Assembly (NCBI RefSeq): GCF_020179385.1
Contig: NZ_JAIBLJ010000005.1
Location: 233,260-297,259, forward strand
Direction: 5' to 3'
DNA length: 64,000 bases
DNA from: Alkalihalobacillus sp. YIM B00296
GTDB taxonomy: Bacteria; Bacillota; Bacilli; Bacillales; Fictibacillaceae
The position numbers and the translations under genes were made by a program. Position 1 is the first letter of the stretch. The number at the start of each line of letters is the position of its first letter. Below are positions 1 through 8,734 of the stretch, in pieces. The notes below the pieces were generated by a model that was not told where the DNA came from, ran no database searches, and worked only from the letters and a program-made list of their open reading frames with translations.

Positions 1-1320
1 AAATGCGACTGCAAAACCTACAAGTGCGATGATCGACTCCATCACTGTCCATGAGCGTAACGTATCTTTTACATCAAGTCCAAAGAATCTGTTCACCAGC
101 CAGAAGCCACTATCGTTCACATGGGATAAAATCGTAGCACCCGCGGCAATCGAGATGACCATCAATCCAAGCACCGGTCCCCCTAACCCAAGGGAATCGA
201 TAATCGGCGACATGATTCCAGCTGCCGTGATCATGGATACCGTAGCCGAACCTTGTGCAACACGTACAAATGCGGCAATCAAGAACGCCAATAGTAACGG
301 TGGAAGTGATGAACCTGCCATCATCTCGCCCAGTACGTCCCCTACACCTGAATCGATGAGGATCTGTTTGAACACGCCACCTGCACCTGTGACAAGTATG
401 ATGATTCCCGCTGGTTCAAGAGCTTTCGTAGCAATCTTTTGGACCTCATCCTTCGAATACCCTTTTCGGGTCCCAAGAATGTAAAAGGCAAGTACCGTTG
501 CAATGATCAATGCAACGAATGGATGGCCCAGGAAAGTCAAGAATGCTCGTAAATTGTTCCCTTCAGGCAAAAGCACTCCTGAAAACGTATTCAAAAGGAT
601 CAATACGAGTGGAATGAGAATCAAGCTCGTCACGGTCCCGAAACCAGGAAGCTCCCGATCATATTTTCTTTCTTCAAGATCAATGTAATCCGGGACAGTC
701 ACATGGATTTTCTTTGCAATATATTTACCAAAGACCGGACCTGCAAGAATCATAGAAGGAATCCCTGCAAGGATACCGAATAAAATAACCCAGCCGATGT
801 CTGCTCCGATGAGTTCTGCGACCGCGATCGGGCCTGGTGTCGGCGGCACGAAACTATGTGTGACTGCAAGGCCGGCTAAAAGTGGAATCCCATAAAACAA
901 GAGGGATTTCCCTGTCTTCTTCGCCAATCCGTACACGATCGGAACTAAAATGATGAACCCGACATCAAAGAACACCGGAATCGCGACAATGAAACCTGTG
1001 ATACTCAACGCCCATTGTGCCCTGCTTTCTCCGAACTTTTTGATAAGCGTTTGGGCGAGGCGTTCAGCCCCGCCTGATACTTCAAGCATCTGTCCGAACA
1101 TTGCCCCAAGACCTACGACGACGGCCACAAAACCTAAAGTGCCGCCCATCCCTTCCTGAATCGAGCCGATGATGTCACTCAACTTCATGTCAGCGCCGAT
1201 ACCGACTAGAATACTGACGATGAGAAGTGCGACAAATGCTTGCAATTTCGTCCTCATCACTAAAAAGAGTAAAACGATTATGCCTAATAAGGCGACTAGA
1301 ATCAATCCTGCTCCAGACAT
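1..1320 (-). CDS. gntP: GntP family gluconate permease (3' end beyond window)
   Basis: Proton-coupled gluconate uptake across the cytoplasmic membrane. The minus-strand frame is open from an ATG at 1320 to the window edge, 440 codons, and reads as a chain of hydrophobic helices with the GntP hallmarks VTHSFVPPTPGP and a HVNDSGFWLVNR segment near the end. GntP proteins are about 450 residues, so only the last few codons should be missing. The ribosome binding site GGGGGAG precedes the start. The gene follows gnd by 21 bases, so the two are cotranscribed; a gluconate kinase would be expected beyond the edge. Base 1 is the cut point, not a real terminus. Confidence 0.93.
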   Translation of the reverse strand, partial: MSGAGLILVALLGIIVLLFLVMRTKLQAFVALLIVSILVGIGADMKLSDIIGSIQEGMGGTLGFVAVVVGLGAMFGQMLEVSGGAERLAQTLIKKFGESRAQWALSITGFIVAIPVFFDVGFIILVPIVYGLAKKTGKSLLFYGIPLLAGLAVTHSFVPPTPGPIAVAELIGADIGWVILFGILAGIPSMILAGPVFGKYIAKKIHVTVPDYIDLEERKYDRELPGFGTVTSLILIPLVLILLNTFSGVLLPEGNNLRAFLTFLGHPFVALIIATVLAFYILGTRKGYSKDEVQKIATKALEPAGIIILVTGAGGVFKQILIDSGVGDVLGEMMAGSSLPPLLLAFLIAAFVRVAQGSATVSMITAAGIMSPIIDSLGLGGPVLGLMVISIAAGATILSHVNDSGFWLVNRFFGLDVKDTLRSWTVMESIIALVGFAVAF

Positions 1321-1341
1321 CTCTTCTCCCCCAATCAATTA

Positions 1342-2238
1342 TTATTTCTTCACGACATCATGGCCGCCGAATTCATTCCGTAACGCAGCGACGACTTTGC
1401 CCGCGAACGTATCTTCTTCCAACGAGCGATAACGCATCATCAATGATAGAGCGATGACCGGTGCAGCGGTTTGCAGATCAAGCGCCGTTTCAACCGTCCA
1501 TTTCCCTTCTCCTGATGAGTGCATCACCCCTCGGATATCTTCAAGCTTTTGATCTTTAGAAAAAGCATTTTCAGTAAGTTCCATCAACCATGAGCGGATG
1601 ACCGATCCATTGTTCCAAACTCTCGATACCCCTTCATAATCATAATCGAATGGACTTTTTTCGAGGATGTCGAATCCTTCAGCGATGGCTTGCATCATTC
1701 CATATTCGATTCCATTGTGGATCATCTTCAAGAAGTGCCCGCTTCCGGATTTACCAGTGTAAAGGAAGCCATTTTCAACCGTTACTTCTTTAAACACTGA
1801 TTCCAGGCGTCTGTACGCACTTTCGTTACCGCCAATCATCATGCAAGCGCCGTTCCTTGCTCCATCCACACCGCCGCTTGTACCGACGTCGAGGAAATGG
1901 ATGCCTTTTTCACCTAAGGCTTCAGCTCTTTTAACAGATTCCTTGTAGTTGGTGTTGCCGCCATCAACGATGATGTCTTCAGGGTCCAGTAAATCACCTA
2001 ACTCAGCAATGACAGACTCTGTGATTTCTCCTGCTGGTACCATGATCCAGACTGTTCTTGGTGCAACCAGACTTTCAACCAATTCTTCAATCGAGGAGTG
2101 GCCTTTTCCCCCATCTGCTTCAAATGCCTCGACCGTTGAAGCATTCACATCGAATACCTGTACCACATGATTGTGGTCGAGTAAATTCAAACCGAGGTTG
2201 TACCCCATCTTCCCAAGACCGATCAAACCGATTTGCAT
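1342..2238 (-). CDS. gntZ: 6-phosphogluconate dehydrogenase, decarboxylating, short NAD-type
   Basis: Oxidises 6-phosphogluconate to ribulose 5-phosphate and CO2 in the cytosol. The 298-residue protein is the short form (GntZ/YqeC type), compared with about 470 residues for the classical NADP enzyme. An N-terminal Rossmann motif GLGKMGYNL, the substrate signature DVGTSGGVDGARNG near residue 120 and the catalytic-lysine segment HFLKMIHNGIEYG near residue 168 are all intact. The ATG at 2238 follows GGAGGG. It is the first gene of the gluconate operon and lies divergent to an RpiR-type regulator. NAD preference is inferred from the family form; the symbol could equally be gnd. Confidence 0.93.
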   Translation of the reverse strand: MQIGLIGLGKMGYNLGLNLLDHNHVVQVFDVNASTVEAFEADGGKGHSSIEELVESLVAPRTVWIMVPAGEITESVIAELGDLLDPEDIIVDGGNTNYKESVKRAEALGEKGIHFLDVGTSGGVDGARNGACMMIGGNESAYRRLESVFKEVTVENGFLYTGKSGSGHFLKMIHNGIEYGMMQAIAEGFDILEKSPFDYDYEGVSRVWNNGSVIRSWLMELTENAFSKDQKLEDIRGVMHSSGEGKWTVETALDLQTAAPVIALSLMMRYRSLEEDTFAGKVVAALRNEFGGHDVVKK

Positions 2239-2265
2239 AATAAACCCTCCAATGATATATAATGA

Positions 2266-2340
2266 ATGACAAATGATGAAAAAATATTTCTTTTGTCATC
2301 AATTATACAAAAATATTTTTTCTTTTCAAGCGCTTTCAAG
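2266..2340. promoter_or_regulatory. Divergent control region of the gluconate operon: inverted repeat and CRE-like site
   Basis: Between gntZ and the regulator lie an 8-bp inverted repeat, ATGACAAA (2266-2273) and TTTGTCAT (2292-2299), and a second nested dyad TGATGA/TCATCA (2274-2279, 2296-2301). A catabolite-responsive-element-like palindrome, TTCAAGCGCTTTCAAG, sits at 2325-2340 with two mismatches from the ideal palindrome. The first dyad is a candidate operator for the adjacent RpiR protein and the second a candidate CcpA site. Both assignments are inferred from position. Confidence 0.45.
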
Positions 2341-2486
2341 AAATTTTTTTTCGTATTAGAATGGTATATAATAGTAATGACCCTTAAATGGTTATAAAAT
2401 CACTTAATCCTTATTAACAAAAAGCAGACGAATAAGAAACAAGTAGTTCAAGGCTTTGCACATCATTTTCAGAGAGGAGACCGACG

Positions 2487-3344
2487 TTGAGTAAAGACCA
2501 ACAACAACACTGCATACCTAGAATCCGTTCCTTCTATAACAGGTTCAGTGAAAAAGAAAAAATGATTGCTGACCATATATTGAATAACCCAGAACACATC
2601 ATCCATTCGACGATCAGTCAGGTGGCAGATGATCTGCAGGTTGCTGAGGCGACTGTTTTCCGTTTCTGTAAACGGCTCGGCTTCAAAGGTTACCAAGCGA
2701 TGAAGATTGCACTGGCCTCGGAGATCGTCAACCCTGTCAAGGACATCCATGAAACGATCAATGAAACAGATAATGAAAAAGAGGTTGCCCAAAAAGTGTT
2801 TCACTCCAACATCCGGACCCTTGAAGAAACCACTCACATTTTAGAGCAGCAACCTTATCAAAGGGCAGTTGAGCTGATCATCCGTGCTAGAAAAGTGGAA
2901 TTTTACGGAAATGGCGGCTCCGGTATAGTTGCAGAGGATGCTCATCATAAGTTTTTACGAAGCGGGATTCAATCTGCCGCCTATTCTGATTCGCATCTTC
3001 AGCTGATGGCTGCATCCCAACTGACTGAGCAGGATGTCATCGTGTTCATTTCGCATTCCGGAACGAACAAAGACTCGTTGGATGTGCTGGATATCGCAAA
3101 ACAAAATAAGGTGAAAACAATCGGAATCACAACCCTGGCTAAATCCCCTTTGGGGCAAAAAGTGGACGTTCCTCTGTTCACGACATCTGAAGAGACAGAT
3201 TATCGTTCAGAAGCTTTAGCCTCGCGGATCGCTCAACTGAGTATCATTGATGCTTTGTATGTGAATGTCATGATGAAAACGAAGGATAAATCGCAGGAAT
3301 CCTTGAACAAAATGAGAAAAGCAATATCTGTCAAGCGTATTTGA
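2487..3344 (+). CDS. RpiR family transcriptional regulator (HTH + SIS)
   Basis: Sugar-phosphate-responsive regulator, probably of the divergent gluconate operon. Residues 1-75 form an HTH_6 domain (SQVADDLQVAEATVFRFCKR) and residues about 120-260 a SIS domain that binds phosphosugars (FYGNGGSG near 135, FISHSGTNKD near 190). Length, 285 residues, is normal. The start is TTG at 2487, set by GAGAGGAG eight bases upstream; no ATG fits. B. subtilis controls gnt with a GntR-family protein, so an RpiR-type regulator here is a different solution. The likely ligand, 6-phosphogluconate, is inferred from the neighbours. Confidence 0.9.
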   Translation: MSKDQQQHCIPRIRSFYNRFSEKEKMIADHILNNPEHIIHSTISQVADDLQVAEATVFRFCKRLGFKGYQAMKIALASEIVNPVKDIHETINETDNEKEVAQKVFHSNIRTLEETTHILEQQPYQRAVELIIRARKVEFYGNGGSGIVAEDAHHKFLRSGIQSAAYSDSHLQLMAASQLTEQDVIVFISHSGTNKDSLDVLDIAKQNKVKTIGITTLAKSPLGQKVDVPLFTTSEETDYRSEALASRIAQLSIIDALYVNVMMKTKDKSQESLNKMRKAISVKRI

Positions 3345-3360
3345 AAGCTTTACAGCGTAA

Positions 3361-3386
3361 AAAAGCGACCTGAAAAGGTCGCTTTT
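3361..3386. terminator. Bidirectional intrinsic terminator
   Basis: AAAAGCGACC (3361-3370) pairs with GGTCGCTTTT (3377-3386) around a 6-base loop, with A and T tracts on the two sides. It separates the converging regulator gene and the small gene 3389-3586. Confidence 0.8.
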
Positions 3387-3388
3387 CG

Positions 3389-3586
3389 CTATTCATTTTT
3401 ACGATAACGTTTTTGGCTTGAAGAATCGTTTTTTGTTTGATGTTTATTTCTCTCTTCCTTAATCTCTAGTTCCTGATCTTCAATCGGTATCGGGTCTACG
3501 GTTTCATCCTCATGAAGTGTATGATCCGGTTCTTTCTGGACAGGGCGCTTCTGTTTATTTTGAGTTTTATTATTTTTAGAATCCAT
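3389..3586 (-). CDS. Small hydrophilic hypothetical protein
   Basis: A 65-residue protein, very rich in Lys, Glu, Asn and Gln, with no hydrophobic segment and no Cys, predicted disordered. The ATG at 3586 is preceded by a near-perfect AAGGAGGT (3592-3599), and the gene ends at a shared terminator, so it is probably expressed despite its low complexity. I do not recognise a family. Composition resembles the small charged proteins common in Bacillaceae spores, but nothing in the sequence shows that this is one. Confidence 0.6.
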   Translation of the reverse strand: MDSKNNKTQNKQKRPVQKEPDHTLHEDETVDPIPIEDQELEIKEERNKHQTKNDSSSQKRYRKNE

Positions 3587-3885
3587 AGGATTACCTCCTT
3601 TTACACTACATTTCCGTTCTACCGTTATTTAAAACGTAGTACTTTCCCACGTTCGGGCAAAATAAAAATGAAAAGGATTTTAGAGTTTCCAAATCATTGA
3701 AGGATCACAATACTTCGGCAATTCAGTTATCGAAATAAATGGAGATCAAGACTACCGTTTACCTTCACACAACATTTTCCACAAAGTGTACATTAGGTTA
3801 GAATAAAAGAATAATAACCTCATGATATACTGAAAACGCTCATCTCAAATAAGCTTCCCTTATAAAGTTTTTGTCATACATAGTT

Positions 3886-4003
3886 AGGGCTGTCCCGTAA
3901 GTGTCTGACTCTCTTCGTTTCGAACAACCTTTTGAGAAAAGGAAAGTTTTGATCCAAAATGTTATGATGATGATGGCTGAAACTATTGTTGAAGGACAGC
4001 CCT
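3886..4003. mobile_element. MITE-like element, 118 bp, copy 1
   Basis: Perfect 10-bp terminal inverted repeats AGGGCTGTCC (3886-3895) and GGACAGCCCT (3994-4003) bound a non-coding core. The core aligns with a second copy at 37026-37141 in opposite orientation (shared TAAGTGTCTG, GAGAAAAGG-like and CAAAATGTT blocks). No target duplication is obvious. The rest of the 560-base gap 3587-4146 shows nothing else recognisable. Confidence 0.6.
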
Positions 4004-4146
4004 TGGGTTTTGATTTTCAAGAAGACATTGCCGGTGGCGCTGTATAGGGTAGGAAAAATCGGCTTTACTCATGTCTAAAATTGCTAAAGTGTTTATTTCC
4101 CTGCCGTATTATCAAGTTAAAAAACATAATTTTAGGAGGTTAGAAT

Positions 4147-4575
4147 GTGGAAAACAAGTATGAAGCAAGTAATTTGGTTCTAAGGGTGATATTAGGGATA
4201 ACATTCTTTATCCACGGTCTTGTAAAATTCCAAAATGGGATTGGAAATGTCGCAGAAATGTTCGGCAACATGGGGCTTCCCGAATTTATGGCTTATGGTG
4301 TTGCTTTATTGGAACTTGTCGGTGGGATCGCTCTGGTTCTTGGTTTATTCAGTAGAGTCGTATCCGCATTATTTGCCCTATTAATGATCGGTGCGATCGT
4401 GAAAGTGAAACTTGCAGCAGGATTTTTAGGAAATGACCAAATGGCCGGTTATGAATTGGACCTTGTTCTTCTAGCGATGGCAGTAGCCCTTTCTATCAGT
4501 GGTTCCAAGGCTTTTTCACTTGATCGAATCATCTTTAAAGGTCAAGGATCCAAAAGTTCGACTTTCATGAATTGA
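4147..4575 (+). CDS. DoxX family membrane protein
   Basis: A 142-residue protein with four predicted membrane helices and the DoxX pattern (LRVILGITFFIHGLVKFQ at the N terminus, GLPEFMAYGVALLELVGG in the middle). DoxX proteins are small membrane proteins associated with redox or thiosulfate-quinone chemistry in some organisms; the actual role here is unknown. The start is GTG at 4147, because the overlapping ATG at 4145 opens a frame that closes after 12 codons. TAGGAGGT lies just upstream. It stands alone between a MITE-like element and a convergent GH13 gene. Confidence 0.85.
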   Translation: MENKYEASNLVLRVILGITFFIHGLVKFQNGIGNVAEMFGNMGLPEFMAYGVALLELVGGIALVLGLFSRVVSALFALLMIGAIVKVKLAAGFLGNDQMAGYELDLVLLAMAVALSISGSKAFSLDRIIFKGQGSKSSTFMN

Positions 4576-4593
4576 ATGATAATTTATGGAGAA

Positions 4594-4621
4594 AAGGAAC
4601 GGGGTACTGCTTCCGTTCCTT
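4594..4621. terminator. Intrinsic terminator between convergent genes
   Basis: AAGGAACGG (4594-4602) pairs with CCGTTCCTT (4613-4621). It ends the DoxX transcript and overlaps the stop codon of the GH13 gene, so it probably serves both directions. Confidence 0.65.
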
Positions 4622-6317
4622 ATTTCAACTTATAAATACGTGCTTCATATGGCTTTAACGTGAACTCCTCGATTTCCTCATCCCGTACATCATAGTTTGT
4701 GATCAAAAGCTCTTTTCGATCAAAAGAGATGTGTTCTGGCAGCTTGAAGACAGGTTTTCCATCACTGAAGTTGGTTACAACAAGCAGGTTTTCATCCCCC
4801 ATGGTACGTGTATAAGCATAGATTTGCTCATCCTCCTCAAGAATCAGCTGATAATCACCATAAACCACGATTTCATGTTGCTTTCGCAGCTGGATCAACT
4901 CTTTATAATAAGAAAAAATGGAATTTGGATCGTCCACCTGTTGTTCGGCGTTGATATCCGTATAATTCGGATTCACTTTGATCCAGGGCTCTCCATTCGT
5001 GAAACCTGCATTGGTGTCACGATTCCATTGCATTGGTGTTCTTGCATTATCCCTTCCCTTTACACGGATCGCTTCCATGATCATATCAGGGTCTTCATTT
5101 CCATCCTCAACAACATCCCGATAGAAATTATGGATTTCTACATCCTTATAATCCTCGAGTAGATCAAAAGCAACGTTCGTCATGCCAAGCTCCTGTCCCT
5201 GATAAACATAAGGAGTACCCTGCATCATATGAAGCCAGGTCGCAAGCATTTTAGAGGATTCCTCATGAAAATTCTTGTCATTTCCGAATCGCGAAACGGA
5301 TCGTGGCTGGTCATGATTTTCGAGGTAAAGACTGTTCCAGCCGTTCCCCTCTTGTATCGCGATTTGCCATTTGCTCATGATTTTCTTAAGATCCGTGAGC
5401 TTCCATTCTTTATTGATCGCCCATTTCCCAAGTGAATGTCCTGGGATGCTGTCAACATCCATGTGTTCAAACTGGAAGAGCATGTTGACGATCCCATCTT
5501 TCTCATTCGTGAAACGGACACCGTCTTCGGGTGTAACCATCGGCATTTCGCCAACAGTCATGACGTCATAATTCGAAATGACCTTTTCGTTCATCTCTTG
5601 CATGAATTCCATAAATCGAGGACCATTTACAAAATGCTCGCCGCCCCACTGATATTTCCGATCACTCGTGACCTTTGCATCAGGTAACCCAGGCGTTTTT
5701 GAAATGACATTGATGACGTCCATTCGGAACCCGTCAACACCTTTATCAAGCCAAAACGTCATAAGATCATACACTTCTTTCCGAAGTTTCGGGTTTTCCC
5801 AATTCAAGTCCGGCTGTTTTTTCGTAAACAGGTGCAAATAGTATTCATCTGTCGTTTCATCATACTGCCAGGCTGATCCACTGAAAAACGATACCCAATT
5901 GTTCGGTTCGCCACCATTCCTACCAGGTCGCCAAATATAATAATCTCTATACGGATTATCTTTTGATTTCCGGGACTCTGTAAACCACGCATGTTCATCT
6001 GAGGAGTGATTGACGACAAGGTCCATGACAAGCTTCAAGTCCCGCCGATGCATCTCATCCACTAGACGTTCCCAATCCTCCATCGTTCCGAATTCATCCA
6101 TGATCGCACGGTAGTCGGATATGTCATACCCATTATCATCATTCGGGGACTCATAAACCGGCGATAACCATACGACATCAACACCCAGCTTTTTCAAGTA
6201 ATCCAGTTTTTCAATAATTCCGTTCAAATCTCCTACCCCATCATTATTGCTGTCGTTGAAGCTTCTTGGATAGATTTGATAAACTACACTTTCTTTCCAC
6301 CATTGCTTTGTTGCCAT
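4620..6317 (-). CDS. malL: GH13 alpha-glucosidase (oligo-1,6-glucosidase/MalL type)
   Basis: Cytoplasmic hydrolase releasing glucose from the non-reducing end of short alpha-glucosides. The 565 residues match the family length. The TIM barrel begins at once (VVYQIYPRSFNDSNNDGVGD). The nucleophile Asp lies in GFRMDV near residue 200, the acid/base Glu in TVGEMP near 256, and the transition-state Asp in ENHDQP near 335. No signal peptide is present. The start ATG follows GGAGG. It is the last gene downstream of a MalEFG-like ABC transporter, so imported oligosaccharides are its likely substrates. The symbol is by similarity; sucrase or trehalose-phosphate hydrolase activity cannot be excluded from sequence. 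Confidence 0.88.
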   Translation of the reverse strand: MATKQWWKESVVYQIYPRSFNDSNNDGVGDLNGIIEKLDYLKKLGVDVVWLSPVYESPNDDNGYDISDYRAIMDEFGTMEDWERLVDEMHRRDLKLVMDLVVNHSSDEHAWFTESRKSKDNPYRDYYIWRPGRNGGEPNNWVSFFSGSAWQYDETTDEYYLHLFTKKQPDLNWENPKLRKEVYDLMTFWLDKGVDGFRMDVINVISKTPGLPDAKVTSDRKYQWGGEHFVNGPRFMEFMQEMNEKVISNYDVMTVGEMPMVTPEDGVRFTNEKDGIVNMLFQFEHMDVDSIPGHSLGKWAINKEWKLTDLKKIMSKWQIAIQEGNGWNSLYLENHDQPRSVSRFGNDKNFHEESSKMLATWLHMMQGTPYVYQGQELGMTNVAFDLLEDYKDVEIHNFYRDVVEDGNEDPDMIMEAIRVKGRDNARTPMQWNRDTNAGFTNGEPWIKVNPNYTDINAEQQVDDPNSIFSYYKELIQLRKQHEIVVYGDYQLILEEDEQIYAYTRTMGDENLLVVTNFSDGKPVFKLPEHISFDRKELLITNYDVRDEEIEEFTLKPYEARIYKLK

Positions 6318-6344
6318 AATTGCCTCCTGTCATTAAAGCTCCAT

Positions 6345-6440
6345 TTTGCGCAAGGTTTTTTTGGCGATCCGCAAGCCCTCCTTACGGGGGGCTCACCAGC
6401 TCGCTTTCCTTGCAGAAGAGTATCACAAACTCCCTTTCAA
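6345..6440. repeat. Degenerate GC-rich intergenic repeat
   Basis: Between the GH13 gene and the permease, a segment with the blocks CCTCCTTACGGGGGGCTCACC and CTCGCTTTCCTTGCAG resembles the long intergenic repeats at 18.4, 24.7 and 59.2 kb, though strongly degraded. Confidence 0.35.
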
Positions 6441-6458
6441 GGCATTTCCAAAACACTG

Positions 6459-7286
6459 CTATTCTTTTACCGCACCTGATGTCAGCCCTGACACAATCCG
6501 GCGTTGGAATAACAAGACCATAATCACTAAAGGTACTGTAACGACGACTGTGGCTGCTGATATTTCACCCCATGGAATCGTGAACTGTCCCTGGAACATC
6601 GCTATCCCTACGGGCACTGTCTTATAGGCTTCTTGTGTATTCAAAACAAGCGCGAACAAGAACTCGTTCCATGCCGCTATGAATACAAGGATGGCTGTTG
6701 TGAAAATTCCTGGTACAGCAAGCGGAAGTATGACCCGCCAGTACGTTTGCATGATGGATGCTCCATCAATCTTTGCAGCCTCTTCCAGATCGAAGGGGAT
6801 CTTTCTGAAGAACGTAACAAGGATCCATATCGATAATGGTAATGTAATAGTCGTATACGGTATGATCAGCCCGATGTAACTGTTGGTCAGGCCTAGATTC
6901 TTCAAAATGATATAGATCGGGGAGATTGTAGCGATCTGTGGAAACATCGAGACAGATAGTACAAGCCCCAATATAACGGTCTTACCTTTGAACTTCATCC
7001 GTGCAATCGCATAAGCCGAAAAGGAAGCGATCAGTACCGTATAGATAGTTGTAACCCCAGAGACTATCAAACTATTTTTCAGGTATGTCAAGAATGGATG
7101 GTTCACGAATACGGACTGATAGTTTACAAAAGTAGGATCTGATGTAAATGGAACGAACGCTTTTTCTCCGAATAATTCAGATACTGGCTTCAATGAACTG
7201 ATCAGAATCCATAAAAACGGGAACATCACTAAAAATATAAATACGGATAAACCGACATAAAACAAAGGTCCAGCTTTTTTCTGCAT
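6459..7286 (-). CDS. Carbohydrate ABC transporter permease, MalG type
   Basis: Inner-membrane subunit of a binding-protein-dependent sugar importer. The 275-residue protein has six hydrophobic helices and the EAA loop EEAAKIDGASIMQTYWRVIL near residue 175 that docks the ATPase. Its C terminus, SGAVKE, is typical of MalG proteins. GAGAGGGTGA precedes the ATG at 7286. It follows the MalF-type gene by 22 bases. No ATPase gene is in the cluster, so a shared MsmX-like ATPase encoded elsewhere probably energises it, as known in Bacillus. Confidence 0.9.
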   Translation of the reverse strand: MQKKAGPLFYVGLSVFIFLVMFPFLWILISSLKPVSELFGEKAFVPFTSDPTFVNYQSVFVNHPFLTYLKNSLIVSGVTTIYTVLIASFSAYAIARMKFKGKTVILGLVLSVSMFPQIATISPIYIILKNLGLTNSYIGLIIPYTTITLPLSIWILVTFFRKIPFDLEEAAKIDGASIMQTYWRVILPLAVPGIFTTAILVFIAAWNEFLFALVLNTQEAYKTVPVGIAMFQGQFTIPWGEISAATVVVTVPLVIMVLLFQRRIVSGLTSGAVKE

Positions 7287-7308
7287 TCAACTCACCCTCT
7301 CCTATTCC

Positions 7309-8619
7309 TTATTTTTTGTCATCCAGAAGATCTCTGCCTAATAAAGAAATGTAAACCATGGAGATGATTGCTACACAGATAAAAACAACCACAGATAGGG
7401 CTGAACCTTCTCCAAAGTTCGATTGAGCGATCATGACTTTATAGGCAAGCAAGGATATGGTTTCAGTTGAGTTGGCAGGACCCCCACCGGTCAATACGAA
7501 AATGAGATCGAACACACGGAATGCATCCAGTGTACGGAATAACAAAGCGACAAGAATACTGGTTTTCAATAAAGGAAGTGTTATCGTTAAGAACTGCTTC
7601 CATTTATTCGCCCCATCGATGGCTGCTGCTTCATACATGCTTGTTGGTATTGTCTGTAGACCGGCAAGGAGTAATAACGCCATATATGGAGTCGTTTTCC
7701 ACACATCAGCGAAAATGACGGAGAACATTGCGCCGGTATCGTTGGTGAGAAGCGTAGCCATTCGTTCAACAAGACCGACCTCTTCAAATATTTTTGCTAC
7801 GATCCCATTCTGGCCATCATAAAGGAATTTCCACATTAAAGCGGCTACAACGGTAGGAATCGCCCAAGGTATAAGAATGGAGGCACGGACAAGCCCTCTA
7901 CCAAAGAATGCTTTATTGATAAGCAGAGCAATCATCAGCCCGATCACTAATTCAATGGCAACTGACACGACAGTGAAAACAACGGTGTTCCAGATCGACA
8001 TCCACATTCTTTTGTCCGTTAAATTTTTCGCATAGTGATCGAAACCGATGAAATTCGGTTTGATGATTGAATCAGCTAAAGCGGAACTCAATCCTTTGAC
8101 TGTATTCGGGTCCTCCAGGTCATTGAGGCTGTTCACTTTTCCCTCGATATCATTCAGAGTAGCTTGTATTTCTTCCGCCCGGTCTTGCTCAACCTCGACA
8201 AGCTTCTCCTTTGGGTCGATCTTTTCAAAATTCATCAGTTTTTCATCGATCAATTCGTACCGTTCTTTTATTTTTTCATCTTCTAATAAGGAGGCATCCA
8301 GGTTTGAGAGGTCCTCTTTAACGCCATTCAAAGTTTCGGCGTTTCCTTCACCAGCTTTATCTACTTCTTTATCAATCGCACCTTCTAAGAGAAAATAGTT
8401 ATCCAAATAACGCTGAAGATCGATCATATGGCTCGTATGGACTTCTGATTTGGTAGGATTGTTCAACCTCAAATCAAACAAAGAAAAATAAAAGGACTGG
8501 ATAACTGGCCATATTGCAATAACGAGAATCAAAAGCAAGGAAGGTGCAATCAATAAATAAGCAGCGGATCTCTCAGAAAGTTTACGTTTCTTCTTAGGTT
8601 TTGAAGTATGATCACTCAA
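7309..8619 (-). CDS. Carbohydrate ABC transporter permease, MalF type, with long extracellular coiled-coil insert
   Basis: Partner permease of the 6459-7286 gene. After a first membrane helix (AYLLIAPSLLLILVIAIWP), about 140 residues rich in Glu, Lys, Asp and Leu form a predicted coiled coil before helix 2; the remainder is a normal MalF core with the EAA loop YEAAAIDGANKWKQF. MalF proteins often carry a large P2 loop, but here the insertion lies after helix 1. I place the start at TTG 8619, because AAAGGTG stands 9-10 bases upstream; an in-frame ATG at 8658 lacks a ribosome binding site. Confidence 0.85.
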   Translation of the reverse strand: MSDHTSKPKKKRKLSERSAAYLLIAPSLLLILVIAIWPVIQSFYFSLFDLRLNNPTKSEVHTSHMIDLQRYLDNYFLLEGAIDKEVDKAGEGNAETLNGVKEDLSNLDASLLEDEKIKERYELIDEKLMNFEKIDPKEKLVEVEQDRAEEIQATLNDIEGKVNSLNDLEDPNTVKGLSSALADSIIKPNFIGFDHYAKNLTDKRMWMSIWNTVVFTVVSVAIELVIGLMIALLINKAFFGRGLVRASILIPWAIPTVVAALMWKFLYDGQNGIVAKIFEEVGLVERMATLLTNDTGAMFSVIFADVWKTTPYMALLLLAGLQTIPTSMYEAAAIDGANKWKQFLTITLPLLKTSILVALLFRTLDAFRVFDLIFVLTGGGPANSTETISLLAYKVMIAQSNFGEGSALSVVVFICVAIISMVYISLLGRDLLDDKK

Positions 8620-8734
8620 TCCCTTTTCACACCTTTCAATGATAGAAGCTGACCCCATCGCATCTTATACGGGATCGACATGTTGATAACAACCCCGCGT
8701 GGCGCATGTTAGAGCCAGCCCTATTTGATTTTCG

